A DNA stretch of 64,000 nucleotides from Lasiodiplodia sp. COLG20. Its lineage: Eukaryota > Ascomycota > Dothideomycetes > Botryosphaeriales > Botryosphaeriaceae. The notes beneath the pieces were generated by a model, which saw only the letters and a list, made by a program, of their open reading frames with translations, ran no database searches and was not told where the DNA came from. A program made the translations under genes and the position numbers. Positions 32,712 through 44,332 of the stretch are shown in pieces; the first letter of the stretch is position 1; the number at the start of each line of letters is the position of its first letter. The stretch lies in assembly GCA_009801085.1 (NCBI GenBank), contig VNWV01000008.1, forward strand, positions 2,418,001-2,482,000. The letters run 5' to 3'.

Positions 32712-33692
32712 ATGAAGTCTCTTACTCTTCTTCCGGCTCTTCTTTCTTCGGCCGCGGCAGCGCCGCACCTACGTGCCAGGGATACCAACTCACGCACCGT
32801 CTATCAGTTCGCCGAGGGTACATGGGTTGAGAACCTTGCAGTGCGCCAGAATGGTAACCTGATCCTCGACCTTGTTGACCGTCCTGAGGTCTATCAAATA
32901 GACCCTAACGCCAACGGCTCCTCTCCTTCCCTGGTCTACCGCTTCTCGGATGTCACCAGCGTCTTTGGCATCTCTGAAGTCTCTACCGATGTCTTCAATG
33001 TCATCACCGGCAACTTCTCCCTTTCCACCTTTGTTTCTACCGAGGGGTCGTATAGCGTCTACCAGATCGATCTCAGCGGCAGCAACACCGGGATCAGGAA
33101 GGTTGCGGCCATCCCTGAAGCCGAGTTCCTGAATGGCATGACGACCCTGAACTCCAACTCAGTGCTCGTTTCCGACTCGCAGGCCGGTGTCGTCTACCGT
33201 GTTGATGTTGAGACCGGAAAGTACGAAGTCGTTCTCGACGACAGCACCATGAAGCCCCCGTCGAATGCCTCGATCCCCATTGGTGTCAACGGCATCAGGG
33301 TACTCAATGGCTACCTCTACTACCAGAACCTCTTCGCCAAGCTCTTCTGCCGCGTCGCCATCGATTCGACCACCGGAAAGGCCACCGGCCCGTACGAGAC
33401 CCTCGCCACGAACTCCTACGCCGATGACTTCGCCATTACCAACGAGGCGGTTGCCTACGCTGCCAACGGTTTCGAGAACGAGATCCTGAAGGTCACGACC
33501 GCTGGCACGGTCGAGGTTGTTGCAGGTTCCCTCACTTCCACCCTCGTCGAGGGTGCCACATCTGCACAGTTTGGAAGGACCACCAAGGACAGCAGCGTCC
33601 TCTACGTGACTACTGGCGGTGGCATCGCGGCCCCGATCAACGGCACGTATACTGAGGGTGGAAAGGTTGTTGCCCTGAGCGGCCTTATTTAA
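32712..33692 (+). CDS. Secreted beta-propeller protein (SMP-30/gluconolactonase-like)
   Basis: 326 residues, single exon, with signal peptide MKSLTLLPALLSSAAAAPH. The mature part shows repeated blades: VYQFAEGTWVENLAVRQNGN, VYQIDPNANGSSPSLVYRF, VLVSDSQAGVVYRVDVETGK, IGVNGIRVLNGYLYYQNLFA, and ATSAQFGRTTKDSSVLYVTT. The GVNGIRV and FGRTTKDSSVLYVTTGG blocks are typical of fungal SMP-30/NHL-like six-bladed propellers, some of which lie in secondary-metabolite clusters. No cluster enzymes are adjacent here. ATG 32712 (AAAATGA) starts directly at the signal peptide; the in-frame start 21 bases upstream would spoil it. Catalytic role unknown. Confidence 0.85.
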   Translation: MKSLTLLPALLSSAAAAPHLRARDTNSRTVYQFAEGTWVENLAVRQNGNLILDLVDRPEVYQIDPNANGSSPSLVYRFSDVTSVFGISEVSTDVFNVITGNFSLSTFVSTEGSYSVYQIDLSGSNTGIRKVAAIPEAEFLNGMTTLNSNSVLVSDSQAGVVYRVDVETGKYEVVLDDSTMKPPSNASIPIGVNGIRVLNGYLYYQNLFAKLFCRVAIDSTTGKATGPYETLATNSYADDFAITNEAVAYAANGFENEILKVTTAGTVEVVAGSLTSTLVEGATSAQFGRTTKDSSVLYVTTGGGIAAPINGTYTEGGKVVALSGLI

Positions 33693-33822
33693 AGAAAGCC
33701 TGTAGCTGCTATAACCAAAAAAGAATCAGAAGCCGTGGGCTTCAAGGCCAACAACTCCGTTACCGCTGCGCTGTTTCATCTGGTCCCACCATCGACCGAC
33801 TTTGACCTCCTTTTGCCGGCCA

Positions 33823-34566
33823 TCACAGTTCGAAGAACCATCCCATAGACCTCTTGCGCCAGCCCCGTCCGTGAACCAGTTCCTGGCACTTGTCATATAG
33901 CATTCCCAGCGTCACGCCTTCTTGACATTCCACCCACGCCTTGACGCTCTGAAACATGTCGGACCCATAAATTACAATCTCAACTCTCCTAGGAGGCGGC
34001 TGTATGATCAGCATCCGTCTCCACGTAGGCTCGCCGGTAATCGCCGCCGTCGCACATTGCGCATTTCCTTCATCATTACGCTTCTCCCCGGCGGCGGCCG
34101 CGGCGGCGGCTTCCGCAGCAGCAGCAACGACGGCAACGCCGCTGCCCCTCCGCCTTCGCTCCTCCTCCGCCTCGGCCAGCTGCTCCAACCCCTTGACCGC
34201 CACCATGGGCATGTACCCGCCGTCGTGATCGATGTCCGGGTCGTCGTACCGGCCCAGCCGGAACGTGCGCAGCAGGAACTCGTTCACGGCGGGCTGCAGC
34301 TCGCGCGGCAGCGCGTCGCCCGGCTTGATGCGGTTGGCCGTCGTCTCGCCGGGCGGGTTGAGCGGCAGCAGCGGCCCGCGCGCGGAATCCGGCACGCTCT
34401 CGAGGAAGAGCGCGTGGCGCCGCAGCGGCAGCGACAGGTACGCCGTGTCGCGCCAGCGCCGGCTCACGCGCGTGACGGCTGTCAGCAGCGTGCGCGTGTC
34501 TAGGTGCTGCAGGATGAGCTCGAGGAGCTCCGAGGTGTAGAGGACGGTGTGGGCGGGGGTGGACAT
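33823..34566 (-). CDS. F-box protein
   Basis: 247 residues, single exon. The N-terminal F-box (ELLELILQHLDTRTLLTAVTRVSRRWRD, about residues 13-40, with the LxxVSRRW core) would bind Skp1 of an SCF ubiquitin ligase. The middle contains an alanine run (EAAAAAAAG). The C-terminal half with PTWRRMLIIQPPPRRVEIVI and VTLGMLYDKCQEL belongs to a substrate-side domain very common in filamentous fungal F-box proteins; its targets are unknown. It overlaps nothing and converges with the propeller gene 130 bases away. Confidence 0.85.
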   Translation of the reverse strand: MSTPAHTVLYTSELLELILQHLDTRTLLTAVTRVSRRWRDTAYLSLPLRRHALFLESVPDSARGPLLPLNPPGETTANRIKPGDALPRELQPAVNEFLLRTFRLGRYDDPDIDHDGGYMPMVAVKGLEQLAEAEEERRRRGSGVAVVAAAAEAAAAAAAGEKRNDEGNAQCATAAITGEPTWRRMLIIQPPPRRVEIVIYGSDMFQSVKAWVECQEGVTLGMLYDKCQELVHGRGWRKRSMGWFFEL

Positions 34567-35581
34567 TGCTATTTTTTTTTTCTCTCCTCCTTGGACCGGT
34601 AACGGTGATTGCCTTTATGATTTGCGGCTGGGGTTGTGTTGATCGATGGCGTGAGTTTATGGTGGTGTAATCATAAATAACCCGATAGGGTTATGTGCCT
34701 GAGGACGACAGATTGGTCGAACACCTTGGCATGAGGCGTGTGGGAAGCTTGTGCAGAATAGGAGCAACTTTAAATGCTGAACGTCTTTTGTACCTCCAGG
34801 CAGCAGTTCAGACGGGAGATCTTGTCCGAAGTTGATCCGGAGGATTCGTCCGGCCTAGAACTAAGAGACAGTGTGGATGTGTTTCAAATAATGAAGGCGC
34901 GGACTCTTCTCGCTGCGAAAGGAACATCGACAGTGAGCAAAATGGACAATTTAATGCCTATGAGTTGCTGTCGCGGCCATGCCTGAAGACTGGCCGTGTG
35001 CCGATATTGGATAGGGAGCCTCCCGCACTGCTGTCAGTGTCACATTTCACATGCCGGCTGTCAGCCACTGAAACGATTTAAGTCCCTGGATCGTGGGTCC
35101 CGGTAATAGATGCCTGAGGCACAGAGTTGAGGGGTGAGGGGCAAGGGGGTTGATGAGCGGCAACGACTTTTGGTGTCGTGGGGCGTTGACGGGGAAACGG
35201 CAGTAAACAGGGCACGTCATCAGGGCATCCCCAGCCATCTCCAGCCTCTCCATATACGCGCCCCAGCCACCCGCCTCGCGCACAACCACAATTATCCGCG
35301 CTCGCCGGCAACCTAGTCCCCAGACTCTGCCCGCATTCTTCGCCCTTACTCCAGGCTAGTCTGCCTCTTCTACCAAAAACCCACACATTTCTGCTCTGCT
35401 TCTCCACGTGCGAGTTGCGGACAAGGTATCGTCTCGCGACCGAGCTTTATCTACACGATCGGCAAAACATCGACCGCGTTGCTGTGCTGATCACGACAAC
35501 CACGCACTACATTCGAGCTGCGGCTCAGCCTTGAGGCACCTTCCACCACTCAACTCCACATCACTACCAGAAAAAAAAAAC
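34567..35581. promoter_or_regulatory. Divergent region between F-box and one-pass membrane protein genes
   Basis: About 1 kb between divergent starts. A T-run just upstream of 34566 and an A-run just before 35582 flank the two starts. No gene or repeat element seen. Confidence 0.45.
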
Positions 35582-37009
35582 ATGGCGCCGCTCCCGCATC
35601 TCCTCACCGCGCTGCTCCGCCGCGGCGCTTCATCCGATGGCAATGAAGTGACTTCTGCAACCTCCAGCATGAAGGCCACAGTTCACGAGGTCGTCAAGCG
35701 CTCAACGAAATCGCCCGATTTCGGCTCAGGCGCCCGCCCGGCAAGCGACTTCAACAACCAGGGCTTTCTCGCCTTGTTCGCGCTGATCGGCGCCGGCATG
35801 GTCATCGGCTCCATCTGGTTCTTCTTCTGGGCCAAGAACGGCGGCTTCAAATGGCGTAAAGGCGACTGGGACGACTACAAGAGCACTGTCCTGCGTCGCA
35901 AGGGTCCCGATGGCCGCACGCTATCCAACGCCACCAAGAGTACCAGACTGGGCGGCGGCAGCGTTGTGCACGGCGGCAGCTATGGCGCTCCGACCAGCGT
36001 CGGCTACAGCGACAGCACCTCGATGGTCGACGAGAAGGAAGAACAGCAACGCAGAGCCGGCGAAGGTATCAGAGGCGGTGATGGCCGCAAGAAGCGCCGC
36101 AAGGACAGAGATCCCGAGCTTGCAGACTACCGTCACGAGAGGGCCGCCCGCGTTGGTGGTCTCAACCGCGCTCACGACGGCATGCACTACGACTACACCA
36201 ACACCGAACCCTCTGAACTCGGCTCCGAGCTGTCGCAACGCCCGCTCGTCAAGGAAACCAAGCCCAAAGACAAGAAGGCCGCCAGGAAGGAAGCCGAAGC
36301 ACGCGAAAAGGAGCTCCGTAAGGCCCAAAAGGAAGCCGCCAAAGTCCAGAAGGCCAAAGTGGCCGAGAACAAGAAGCGCGAGAAGGCCAAGGCCAAAGAG
36401 ATGAAGAAGACTAAGGGCAAGACTGACCGCTCTTACTCTCCCACGGCGCCCGACTCACCCGAGCGCGGCCACCGCCGCTACGATGATGAATACACCGAGT
36501 ACACTGAGGCAACGAGCTACACGGGCGGCTACACGGCGACTGAGGACGCGTACACAGACGTCTACACCAACAACGACTCCTACTACTCGTCCTACCGACC
36601 CAACGCCGAGGCCAACATCGCCCGCCCCACGCCTGCCGCGCGCTCCTACGACACGCCCTCGTCGTCGCCGCGCCACCAACGGAACTCGTCGCGCCGCAGC
36701 CAGTCTCACACGCGCCGCAGCAGCAGCACCCCGCGCAGGCATGGCGGCAGCAGCAGCCGCCACCACAGCCGCTCCCGCCACGGCTCGCGCCACGAACTCG
36801 GCAGCAGCACTGCCGACTCCGACACTGGCACCAAGGTCTACAGCCACCACATCCCCGGCCTGAGCGGCCCTGCCGCGCCTCCGACCATCCTGCCCGACGA
36901 GAGTATCAGCCAGGTCGGCGCCCCCGGTCGCAGGGGCCGCAACGTCATGGACGGTTACAGGAGGAGCGGTATGCGCACCAGGAGGGATAGCTTGAGCGAT
37001 TCCGAGTAG
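35582..37009 (+). CDS. Single-pass membrane protein with long charged cytoplasmic tail
   Basis: 475 residues, single exon, starting MAPLPHLLTALLRRG after an A-run. One clear membrane helix lies at about 58-80 (FLALFALIGAGMVIGSIWFFFWA), followed by a basic anchor (FKWRKGDWDDY). The rest is a disordered tail: a long Lys/Glu/Ala helix-forming stretch (KDKKAARKEAEAREKELRK and on, probably coiled coil), Tyr/Thr-rich repeats (YTEYTEATSYTGGYTATEDA), and an Arg/Ser/His-rich end. I recognise the layout from filamentous fungi but no function. An upstream in-frame start at 35408 would add 58 residues of unrelated composition. Confidence 0.75.
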   Translation: MAPLPHLLTALLRRGASSDGNEVTSATSSMKATVHEVVKRSTKSPDFGSGARPASDFNNQGFLALFALIGAGMVIGSIWFFFWAKNGGFKWRKGDWDDYKSTVLRRKGPDGRTLSNATKSTRLGGGSVVHGGSYGAPTSVGYSDSTSMVDEKEEQQRRAGEGIRGGDGRKKRRKDRDPELADYRHERAARVGGLNRAHDGMHYDYTNTEPSELGSELSQRPLVKETKPKDKKAARKEAEAREKELRKAQKEAAKVQKAKVAENKKREKAKAKEMKKTKGKTDRSYSPTAPDSPERGHRRYDDEYTEYTEATSYTGGYTATEDAYTDVYTNNDSYYSSYRPNAEANIARPTPAARSYDTPSSSPRHQRNSSRRSQSHTRRSSSTPRRHGGSSSRHHSRSRHGSRHELGSSTADSDTGTKVYSHHIPGLSGPAAPPTILPDESISQVGAPGRRGRNVMDGYRRSGMRTRRDSLSDSE

Positions 37010-37040
37010 CGTGCTACGCGTCAAATTGAAAGGCGTGTAG

Positions 37041-37062
37041 TGATTGATTGATTGATTGATTG
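37041..37062 (+). repeat. TGAT microsatellite
   Basis: Five and a half tandem TGAT units just after the stop of the one-pass membrane protein gene. Confidence 0.9.
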
Positions 37063-38738
37063 CTGATGACGGGAGGGATGGGGAAGATTGTTGCCTCAGG
37101 TTGTTTTTGGTTTATTCTTTTCCTTGATTCCAATTGGGTACGGACGTGTATAATGACGACGGCGACTGGGACGATACCTCCCGAGATTCGGGTAGCAAGC
37201 GGGCGTTCAGGGTTTTCTACTGGGTTACGTTCGAACAAGGATGGGCTCACGAACGGGATGATCAATACGGAGTAGATGATTGACGGTAGGGAGGGATGCC
37301 ATGACCAACGTAAATATCCAGGGCAGTTGCAATGCAATGCAAACGGGGAATACAAGAAGACACGTGCGAATAGCAGTTCATCGCGACTTCAACGTCTCCC
37401 CAGAACAAAAAGAAACGTAGGATGGAGAAGGAATTACATCTCCTGATACTTACGACACCTGCGCACCAACCAAGTAAAACACACTGCTTCCATGACATAC
37501 ATCTTTCCGCTTCCATGTAGGGGCCTAGGGTGAGTCTTAGCTGCAAGACACATCACGCTTCGATCCACCCTAGTACCTAGTAGGAAAAAAAGATGAGAAA
37601 GGGACCCAGGATCTAAGCAGTGTAAGACACAATACGGGACGATCACGCACCTCATGTCACAGATTCAAGAGATGAGAAAAAGGAAAAAGAGGATAAAGGA
37701 AAAAGAAAAAAGAGCCAAGCATCCAGGGACTCGGTTCATCCGACCAAGACATTCGGTCCCCTCTGCCTGTCTAATTTTTTTCTTGTCAGTACCTGGTTCA
37801 CGACCCTCCCCCCTCGATCTCTTGGTTTTTCGATTTCTTTTTCTATCTTCCCTTGAACAATCTGGTTCACCCCCATGCACTGTCCCTCCTTGTTACGGGA
37901 GTCTCCATATGAAGCCACATCCATTCATCGAACATACCGCAGAACCAGGGACAAAACATGCACGGTACCGCACGTTGCTTGCAGCGCTGACCGCGTGGCG
38001 TGAGGTGGTGCCCCCAAGGCTCCAACCCCCAGCTCTACCGCCCTTACATCTGAGACAACCGTTTTCCTTATCTTCCGCGGGACAGAGAGAGGATAAGAAG
38101 TAATATGCGGTGTAAGGTTGTGCCTCCTTTTGTGTTGAGAAAAGGGTAAAGAGGAAGGAAGCCGGGTACGTACATACAGCGAGGATTGGGAGGACTCAGG
38201 GAAACCTTGGTAGAGAGGAAGGCTGAGGACGCCTTGCGACACCAACCGATCTGTTATTTTCTCTTTCCTTTTTTCTGCCCTTCGTCTTTTGAAAAGTTGG
38301 AAGAGACGGGCAAGGGCCACCGATACGACGATTTACTTTTCTCCAATCTCTTTCCATCAGAAATAATGCCTTGAAATTAATCCCAGCGATCTGTATGCGA
38401 CGCACGATTGAGTGCCGAAAGGAAAGAAGAATTCGAATAAGATTAGACAACATTCTACCGGCCCTCTAGAACATCTCAGCCCGCTGCGGTGAACCATGGT
38501 TCCCCCGGCCGCGGTATCCGGGTTACGGGGATTGGGAAGAAACCCAGGGTTCCTCCCAGGAAATGCCAAAAAGGAGAGACACAGACCCCTACAACTCGGT
38601 GTCACACCATTTGTATGGAATGGAGAACCGGTGAAAGAGGAGGAAAGGAAAAAAAAACTTGGTAGAGACCCCCTCTATCCGTTCTGCGGTCCGTGATCGG
38701 CCTTGCCTCCTCTACTACCTTCTGTCAACGTGCAACAT

Positions 38739-38978
38739 GTGCAGAGGTGCTACAGCGGATGGCTAGCACGAAGAATAGCAGGGCTCTAGAACATAGCGTA
38801 ACTATGTCCCAGCTCTACCTCAGAAAAGTTGACATGCCATGGGTAACTGAAGCTATCGTCCGGACGTGTATGTAGAATTAAAAATTTGACATAAACGTCC
38901 GGACGATAGCTTCAACTACCCATGACATGAGCAAAAAAACAAACCCACGCTAGCCACCGGCTGCAAGAGGGGACTGTA
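38739..38978 (+). repeat. MITE-like element, copy J (near full length)
   Basis: 240 bp. Left end TG-CAGAGGTGCTACAGCGG, then GAAGAATAGCAGGGCTCTAG. Hairpin 38839-38933 (ATGGGTAACTGAAGCTATCG and CGATAGCTTCAACTACCCAT). Right flank ACGCTAGCCACCGGCTGC and the end AGAGGGGACTG-TA. Confidence 0.85.
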
Positions 38979-40174
38979 CGTACGATGCACGCCAACGACC
39001 GCACGACATGCGCAGGAACCTGTTCCCGGTTCTACAACACCGGGGTAGATTTGGGGCCCCCCCAACAGGGACTCGACCCTGTTCCCCATCCCCGTATCCG
39101 TGACTCGTTACGCTGTTGACGCCATGCATCGTATGTGGCAGCCTAATCCCGACTGGCAGCTGCACACTGCACTGCACTGCACTGCACTCGCCGGTCACAG
39201 GCAGCAAAGCGCACGCAAGAAAACCAGCCACGCAGCTTCTTTTCTTTTTCTTGCTCGACTGACTGACTGGCACACGGCATTTCGCGAACCTGCGCCTCGT
39301 CCAGCCAAAATATACCAGTTTTCTGATTCGTGCAGGCGCCCGCCTCGGAGATAGCGTGAGGAGCCTACCAAAGCTGGCGAGAAATTGCAACGCCTCCCTC
39401 AGCCCCGACCTGTCATTGAACGTCGTGCAGTACCAGGAAGAGAAGGCGCCAGGCAGCTCGCTTGCAGCGGCGAGCCTCGACGACGGTCTCGACCACAGCC
39501 ACCTCTGTTCGAGAATATGGAAAACGATGGAAGCGATGAGGCTAAGAGAAAAAAAAAAAAAGGCGTCGCTGGACGGCGCTTACACCTACACACACACTTT
39601 TGTCCGATACGTTCTCACGTAAGGCCCGGGGCTAATCTATTGGATGAGGGAAGGAAGGCACGATTTCCCATAACGGGCTGCGGCGGCTTATCTCGGTTGA
39701 GGAGAGGAGCCGCACTAACTGAATAATGGGGTGGCAGGGCTGAGAAGCTGGAGGGTTGAATCCTACGCGCCCTCGTCACACCGCTCTGCTCTGTATCTCC
39801 GTCTCTCTGACCTTTTTTGCACACCATCAATGAACCGGCGATGGTGAGAATAGTGATTACAAACGCGGAAATGCTGCTGCCTTGGTTTAGCGTGGAAGGC
39901 GGTGTCAGTATTGGATGACTGAGCCCCGGTGGCCGAGCATGAACAGTGACTATTTGCATGTTTCGGAAGCCTGCCATGAGCCTCACGGGGCGTAACCGGT
40001 CAGGAGGTAGAGGGAAAGAGACACAAGATACGAAGACGGGCGGTGACAGAGGTTGACGGTGGCAAAACCAAGGCGTGGTCTTGGGCACTGGGTGGTGGCT
40101 GACGCGAGAAACCAAAAAGGAACAGAAGCGAGCGAAAGCGGAGGGCGAGTGCGAAAGGCCCATTTGGGGAAGGA

Positions 40175-40366
40175 TACAGAGGCATTGCAGCCGACGGTTG
40201 CAGCGATGAATAGTAGGGCGCTCGAATCTATGGCAACTATGCCTTAGGTTTTTCCTTTGAGAAAAGAAAAAAAAATACATGGGTAGTAAAAATTCGACAT
40301 TCTCGTCCAGACGATAGCTTCAACTGCCCATGACATAAAAAAAAAAAACAAATCAACCCATCTGTA
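40175..40366 (+). repeat. MITE-like element, copy K (left arm deleted)
   Basis: Left end TA-CAGAGGCATTGCAGCCG; right end CATCTG-TA. In the hairpin (40279-40331) most of the left arm is gone, so ATGGGTAG runs straight into the loop, while the right arm CGATAGCTTCAACTGCCCAT is intact. Confidence 0.75.
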
Positions 40367-43300
40367 GAATGGCATGCAAAGGTATTGCGGAGAAAAGAAA
40401 AGCAAAAGGATGAAAATCACGGTGCCCAAGGCATCAGGCGCAGGCGCAGATAGATCGGCGGTGGTGAGGTAACGTTAGGTTGTTGTTTGGGGAGCCACAG
40501 GCGCGGCTGCTTGCAGCTTGCAGCATGTACGACGGGCGGTACCCAGCCGCCAAGGTCACCCGGGCAAGTTACTGCTCACATCTCCCTGTCAGCAGCGCCG
40601 TGTGTACCTGGAACGACTCCACAAGTCGAGGTGGAAACTTGCAGCTGGAACCAAGTCGATGACGCAATGTATCGTCTGCCCGGACATTAGGCACTTCGGG
40701 CTTCTCTCCACTACGCCCGGGCGGTGGGTCCTTTGGCCGTGTGTCTCAGTGCTCGCGAACGCGTGAAGACTCAACCAAGGCATGGTGCACGGAAATAACG
40801 GCAGCGCGTTGGGAGATGACTAAATCGAAAAGCAACAGAGGCGCAACGCCTCATAATCAGCCGGGGTTGTCATGCTCCGCCTCACACATTGCAAGCGCGC
40901 ATCTGTGCAAGCATATCGGTGGCGTGTGGTGAATGAGGCGTGCGGAGAGAAAGGAAGGCAACAAGCGCTTGCGAGGTAACACCGTGCCTGTTTCATCGGG
41001 ACGATCTTGTGTGCCGTGGCCGACTAGGCGGCACAGGACGGGCGTCTTTCAGCGGAGAGCCCAAACAGGCAAGCGGTTGGGGTGGAGAGTGAATTAGGAG
41101 GGGGGCGGCAAAAAGGACTCAAGTGAGGCGAAGAGGTGGGGAGGGGTGGCGGCACTGCGACCTGCAGCGGTGGTGGCGTGCATAGCCGCGGGGATGCGCA
41201 TTTTGGCGAAATATCCATGGAAAAGGTGGAAGAGTTTGGGTTGTGGGTGGAAGATCGCAAAGCCGATCTTCAGGCGATCGGACACTGTGACAGCGCGGGG
41301 AGAGAGGGCAGCTGGACCCTGACTCGCGTCGCGGCCCATCTGACCTCTCATCCAACACGACCGCACACCCTCAGCCCGCTTCGCCGCACACCCTCCCGGC
41401 CCCGTCGTCGAGTCATACGCGTCCGCAGCCCGCCCACTCCGCAGCTCGCAGTGCATTACGCGCAGGACGCGCGCAACGCGCCTGCAGGTCGCGGAGCCTG
41501 CCAGGGTCGCCCGCCCGCTTCCCCTGCGTGCGCATGCACCAGGGACCGAAACCTACTCCGCTCGCCGCGAGCACGCGGAAGGCCCACGCCCGCAGCGAGG
41601 AAACTGCATCGCGATGATGGTGAAAAGAAAAGCCCATATCGCTCGATCAACTAGAACATGGACACCTCCCGACCACTGCCGATATTAATCATTTACCGCC
41701 TCTTGACCATGACCACCCTCCCCCGTTCTCCCCCGACGTACATGCGTAGTCTCGTAGTCAAGCTACCCTTGCGTTAGCTCCAATTCATAAGCTGCCACAG
41801 CGGCGCCTCACATGATGCACCACGGCCGCGCCCTTCACTACCGAGCCTTCCGCGCTCACCCTCCAAAAACCCACTCTTTGAATATTAGCAATCATCATAG
41901 AATAGCTGAAGTATAACGCCATCTGAGGGGCGATGGTGATGAACTACTTTTCAATAAAAAAAATTGAGTCTCGATGGGGCAAAAAGTAAGGCGCCACACC
42001 GCATCCTTGTCCTTACTTACCGCCATCACCCTTCTTTCCCTCACCGCAACCCAAACCAAGCCGAACCCCAGCCTTCACAAGCATACAGCCAAGGAAAACG
42101 GCAAATTAAAAATAACCACAACACACGCACGCATACACACACACACCGAGGCTCAGCGTCACCGTAGAACTGCATCACTCTCGGCCCAAGCCGAGAGCTA
42201 GCGATGTCCATTACCCATTCCTTCAAATCACTAGCGCCTCCGCTTCATTCCGATGGATGAGTCTGAGGAGCAAGAGATAGTAGAGCGAGGCGTCGATAGT
42301 TTCTCCATAGCAAAGAAGCGAAAAAACAAAAATCAACAGAGGTAGAGCAAAAAAAAGGCCGGCGCGGCCCAGCAGTATCGCCGGAAGAGGCAAAACGCAG
42401 AACCAATACGGGAGGCCGCCAAGGAGAGGGGTGGGTGAGGATGATGAGCATCGCCCACGCGCCACAGCCCAAAACCAACCCCTGCATATTCATTCGCCTG
42501 TGCCGGCAACATCCATTACCACACTTCGCCCTAAAAGAGCCGCATGATGTCCGGCTTAAGCTAGCCAGCAGGTCACTCGCACCCGCGCAGCAGCGCTCCT
42601 TGTATCCACTCTGCCATTCCCGCACTTGCGCGCTTGTAGATGGCGTGTATCATCCTCGCGTCGCCCGCTGGCTACGCGAGCTTCCGCGTGGCTGTGAGTG
42701 TACGCAAAGTGGGGCAACTAGCAGAACCGCTCCGCCGCCCAATCAGGCAGACGGGGAAAAAAAGAGTGACGATGTCGGAAGAAAATGCCAGACGGCGATC
42801 GGGTTTGTTCGCTTCATTGATGCCTTGGTTTTCGCGATCTGCGCGGTAACGCGCGGGGTGGCTGGCGCCGGCGTGTCTTGTCGGTGTGTGAGAGTGACTG
42901 TTTTGTGTGTGGTGGTGGGTGTGTGCCTCGTAGTTGGGTGTTGCGCGCGCGCGCGCACCGCCGCACATGGATGTGGGTTCGGGTTCGGGTGGGCTGTGGG
43001 TGTGAAGGAAATCCAGTCATCCACCCACCCTGGTATCGTCATCTCTTGCTCACCTTGCAATACTTATTATAAGTCACTTCGCCCCGCCGAACTCCGCTGA
43101 AGATCTCCCGCCATCCACCCTTTTCTTTTTGTATTTATACAAACAGGACGTCTTGTCGCGCTTACCTACGACGTGACACCTTACCTTCATTGACCCACGC
43201 ATCCATCGGTCGTTTGAAAAAGAAGAAGGGAACAAACAAAAAAACTTGCGACTCGCTACAGGAGGGAAAAAAAAAAAAAGCGCAAAGGGATAAGCAAGGA

Positions 43301-43393
43301 AGGACGACAGTCACTTACCACAACACCCACCTACCTCCCCCAAAAGAGCGGAGGAGACACCAACACACCAACACACAACACATCACACACATC

Positions 43394-44332
43394 ATGCCTT
43401 CGCGAAAGTCGTCATCGAGTAACCACAGCCGGCGGCACTCGTGGCCGCCATTCTCGACGCGCCACCTGCTCGGCGTCGCGCCCGTCCACTTCCACCTCAA
43501 CCCCAACGGCAGCACCTCGAAGAAGCGCCCCGCCTCCTCCTCATCAAACGCCTCCACCTCATCATCATTCTCCTCGTCCTTCGCATCCAGGATATCTGGT
43601 GGACGGCCGCCGACACCGCAGGTCATCGTCTCGCCGCCGACGCCGCCGGATCAGCCGGCGACGCCGCTGCTGCCCGACATCGACGATGACCCGTTCGCGC
43701 ACTTCCTCAGCCCCATGAACGACGAGGACAACCCCTTCGACGACCTGGCCTTCAGCGCCGGCATCATCGTCTCCGACGATAGCGCGACCGAGGACGAGGA
43801 CGACGCCGGTGGCGAGGGCTGGGAGGAGGGGAAGAGGGACGACGACAGGCTGCGGAGCAAGATTGCGAGACGCTGGGCCAAGTACATCGCCAAGTACCAG
43901 AGCAGCAGCTGTATTGGCGGCAGCGGCAGCAGCAGCAGCGGCAACAGAGGAAAGAGAATGGGAGGAAAGCTGGAGAAGGTAGACGAAGACGAGGCAGCGG
44001 AGGAGAGGGACGAGCAGGAGGACCGCAAGAGGAGAAACGACGAGGTGGCCGTCGTGGACGAGGGATACATGAGCGAGGAGAGCAGTGGTGCCACGCCGGT
44101 CCATGTGAAGAAGCTGCAAAGACCGAGCTCCGAGCCGCTGGAACCGTACAGGACCGTCGTGCGCGAGCCGACCAGGGGCAGGGCGCAGGACCTGGTTGAC
44201 GGGAGGATGAGGAAGAAGCGGAAGTACCGCCATTCGTGGAGGGCTCCGGACTTCGACCTCTTCACCGTCGTCGAGGAAGGCGAGGGTGCCGTCGATTCCG
44301 AGATCGAGCAGCGCTATTTTTCTTCCACCTGA
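43394..44332 (+). CDS. Acidic, Ser-rich hypothetical protein
   Basis: 312 residues, single exon, unknown function. It starts MPSRKSSSSNHSRRHSW and has Ser-rich, Pro-rich (SPPTPPDQPATP) and acidic (DDSATEDEDDAGGEG) stretches and a long charged segment. Two short parts look conserved and ordered: RLRSKIARRWAKYIAKYQ and the C-terminal RHSWRAPDFDLFTVVEE. The last type (W..P..DLFTV.EE) recurs in small fungal proteins of unknown role. Start at 43394 follows a CA-rich leader (CACACATCATGC); the in-frame start at 43190 would add a Lys-rich leader. Mostly disordered, probably regulatory. Confidence 0.7.
   Translation: MPSRKSSSSNHSRRHSWPPFSTRHLLGVAPVHFHLNPNGSTSKKRPASSSSNASTSSSFSSSFASRISGGRPPTPQVIVSPPTPPDQPATPLLPDIDDDPFAHFLSPMNDEDNPFDDLAFSAGIIVSDDSATEDEDDAGGEGWEEGKRDDDRLRSKIARRWAKYIAKYQSSSCIGGSGSSSSGNRGKRMGGKLEKVDEDEAAEERDEQEDRKRRNDEVAVVDEGYMSEESSGATPVHVKKLQRPSSEPLEPYRTVVREPTRGRAQDLVDGRMRKKRKYRHSWRAPDFDLFTVVEEGEGAVDSEIEQRYFSST

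Larger units (their letters stand above)
37010..43393. other. Gene-poor block of about 6.4 kb
   Basis: No convincing gene. It holds a TGAT tetranucleotide run (37041-37062), repeat copies J and K, an ACTGC run (39166-39185), a 7-bp-stem hairpin at 39064-39083, a CA-rich run near 42120-42145, and an alternating GC run (42943-42956). Frames on both strands overlap and are short or low complexity. The part after about 42400 should include the promoter of the gene at 43394. Confidence 0.5.

Noticed and set aside
39064..39083. Hairpin AACAGGG..CCCTGTT with TCGA-like loop, tRNA T-arm resemblance
   Set aside because: No matching A box, anticodon arm or acceptor stem at tRNA spacing on either strand.
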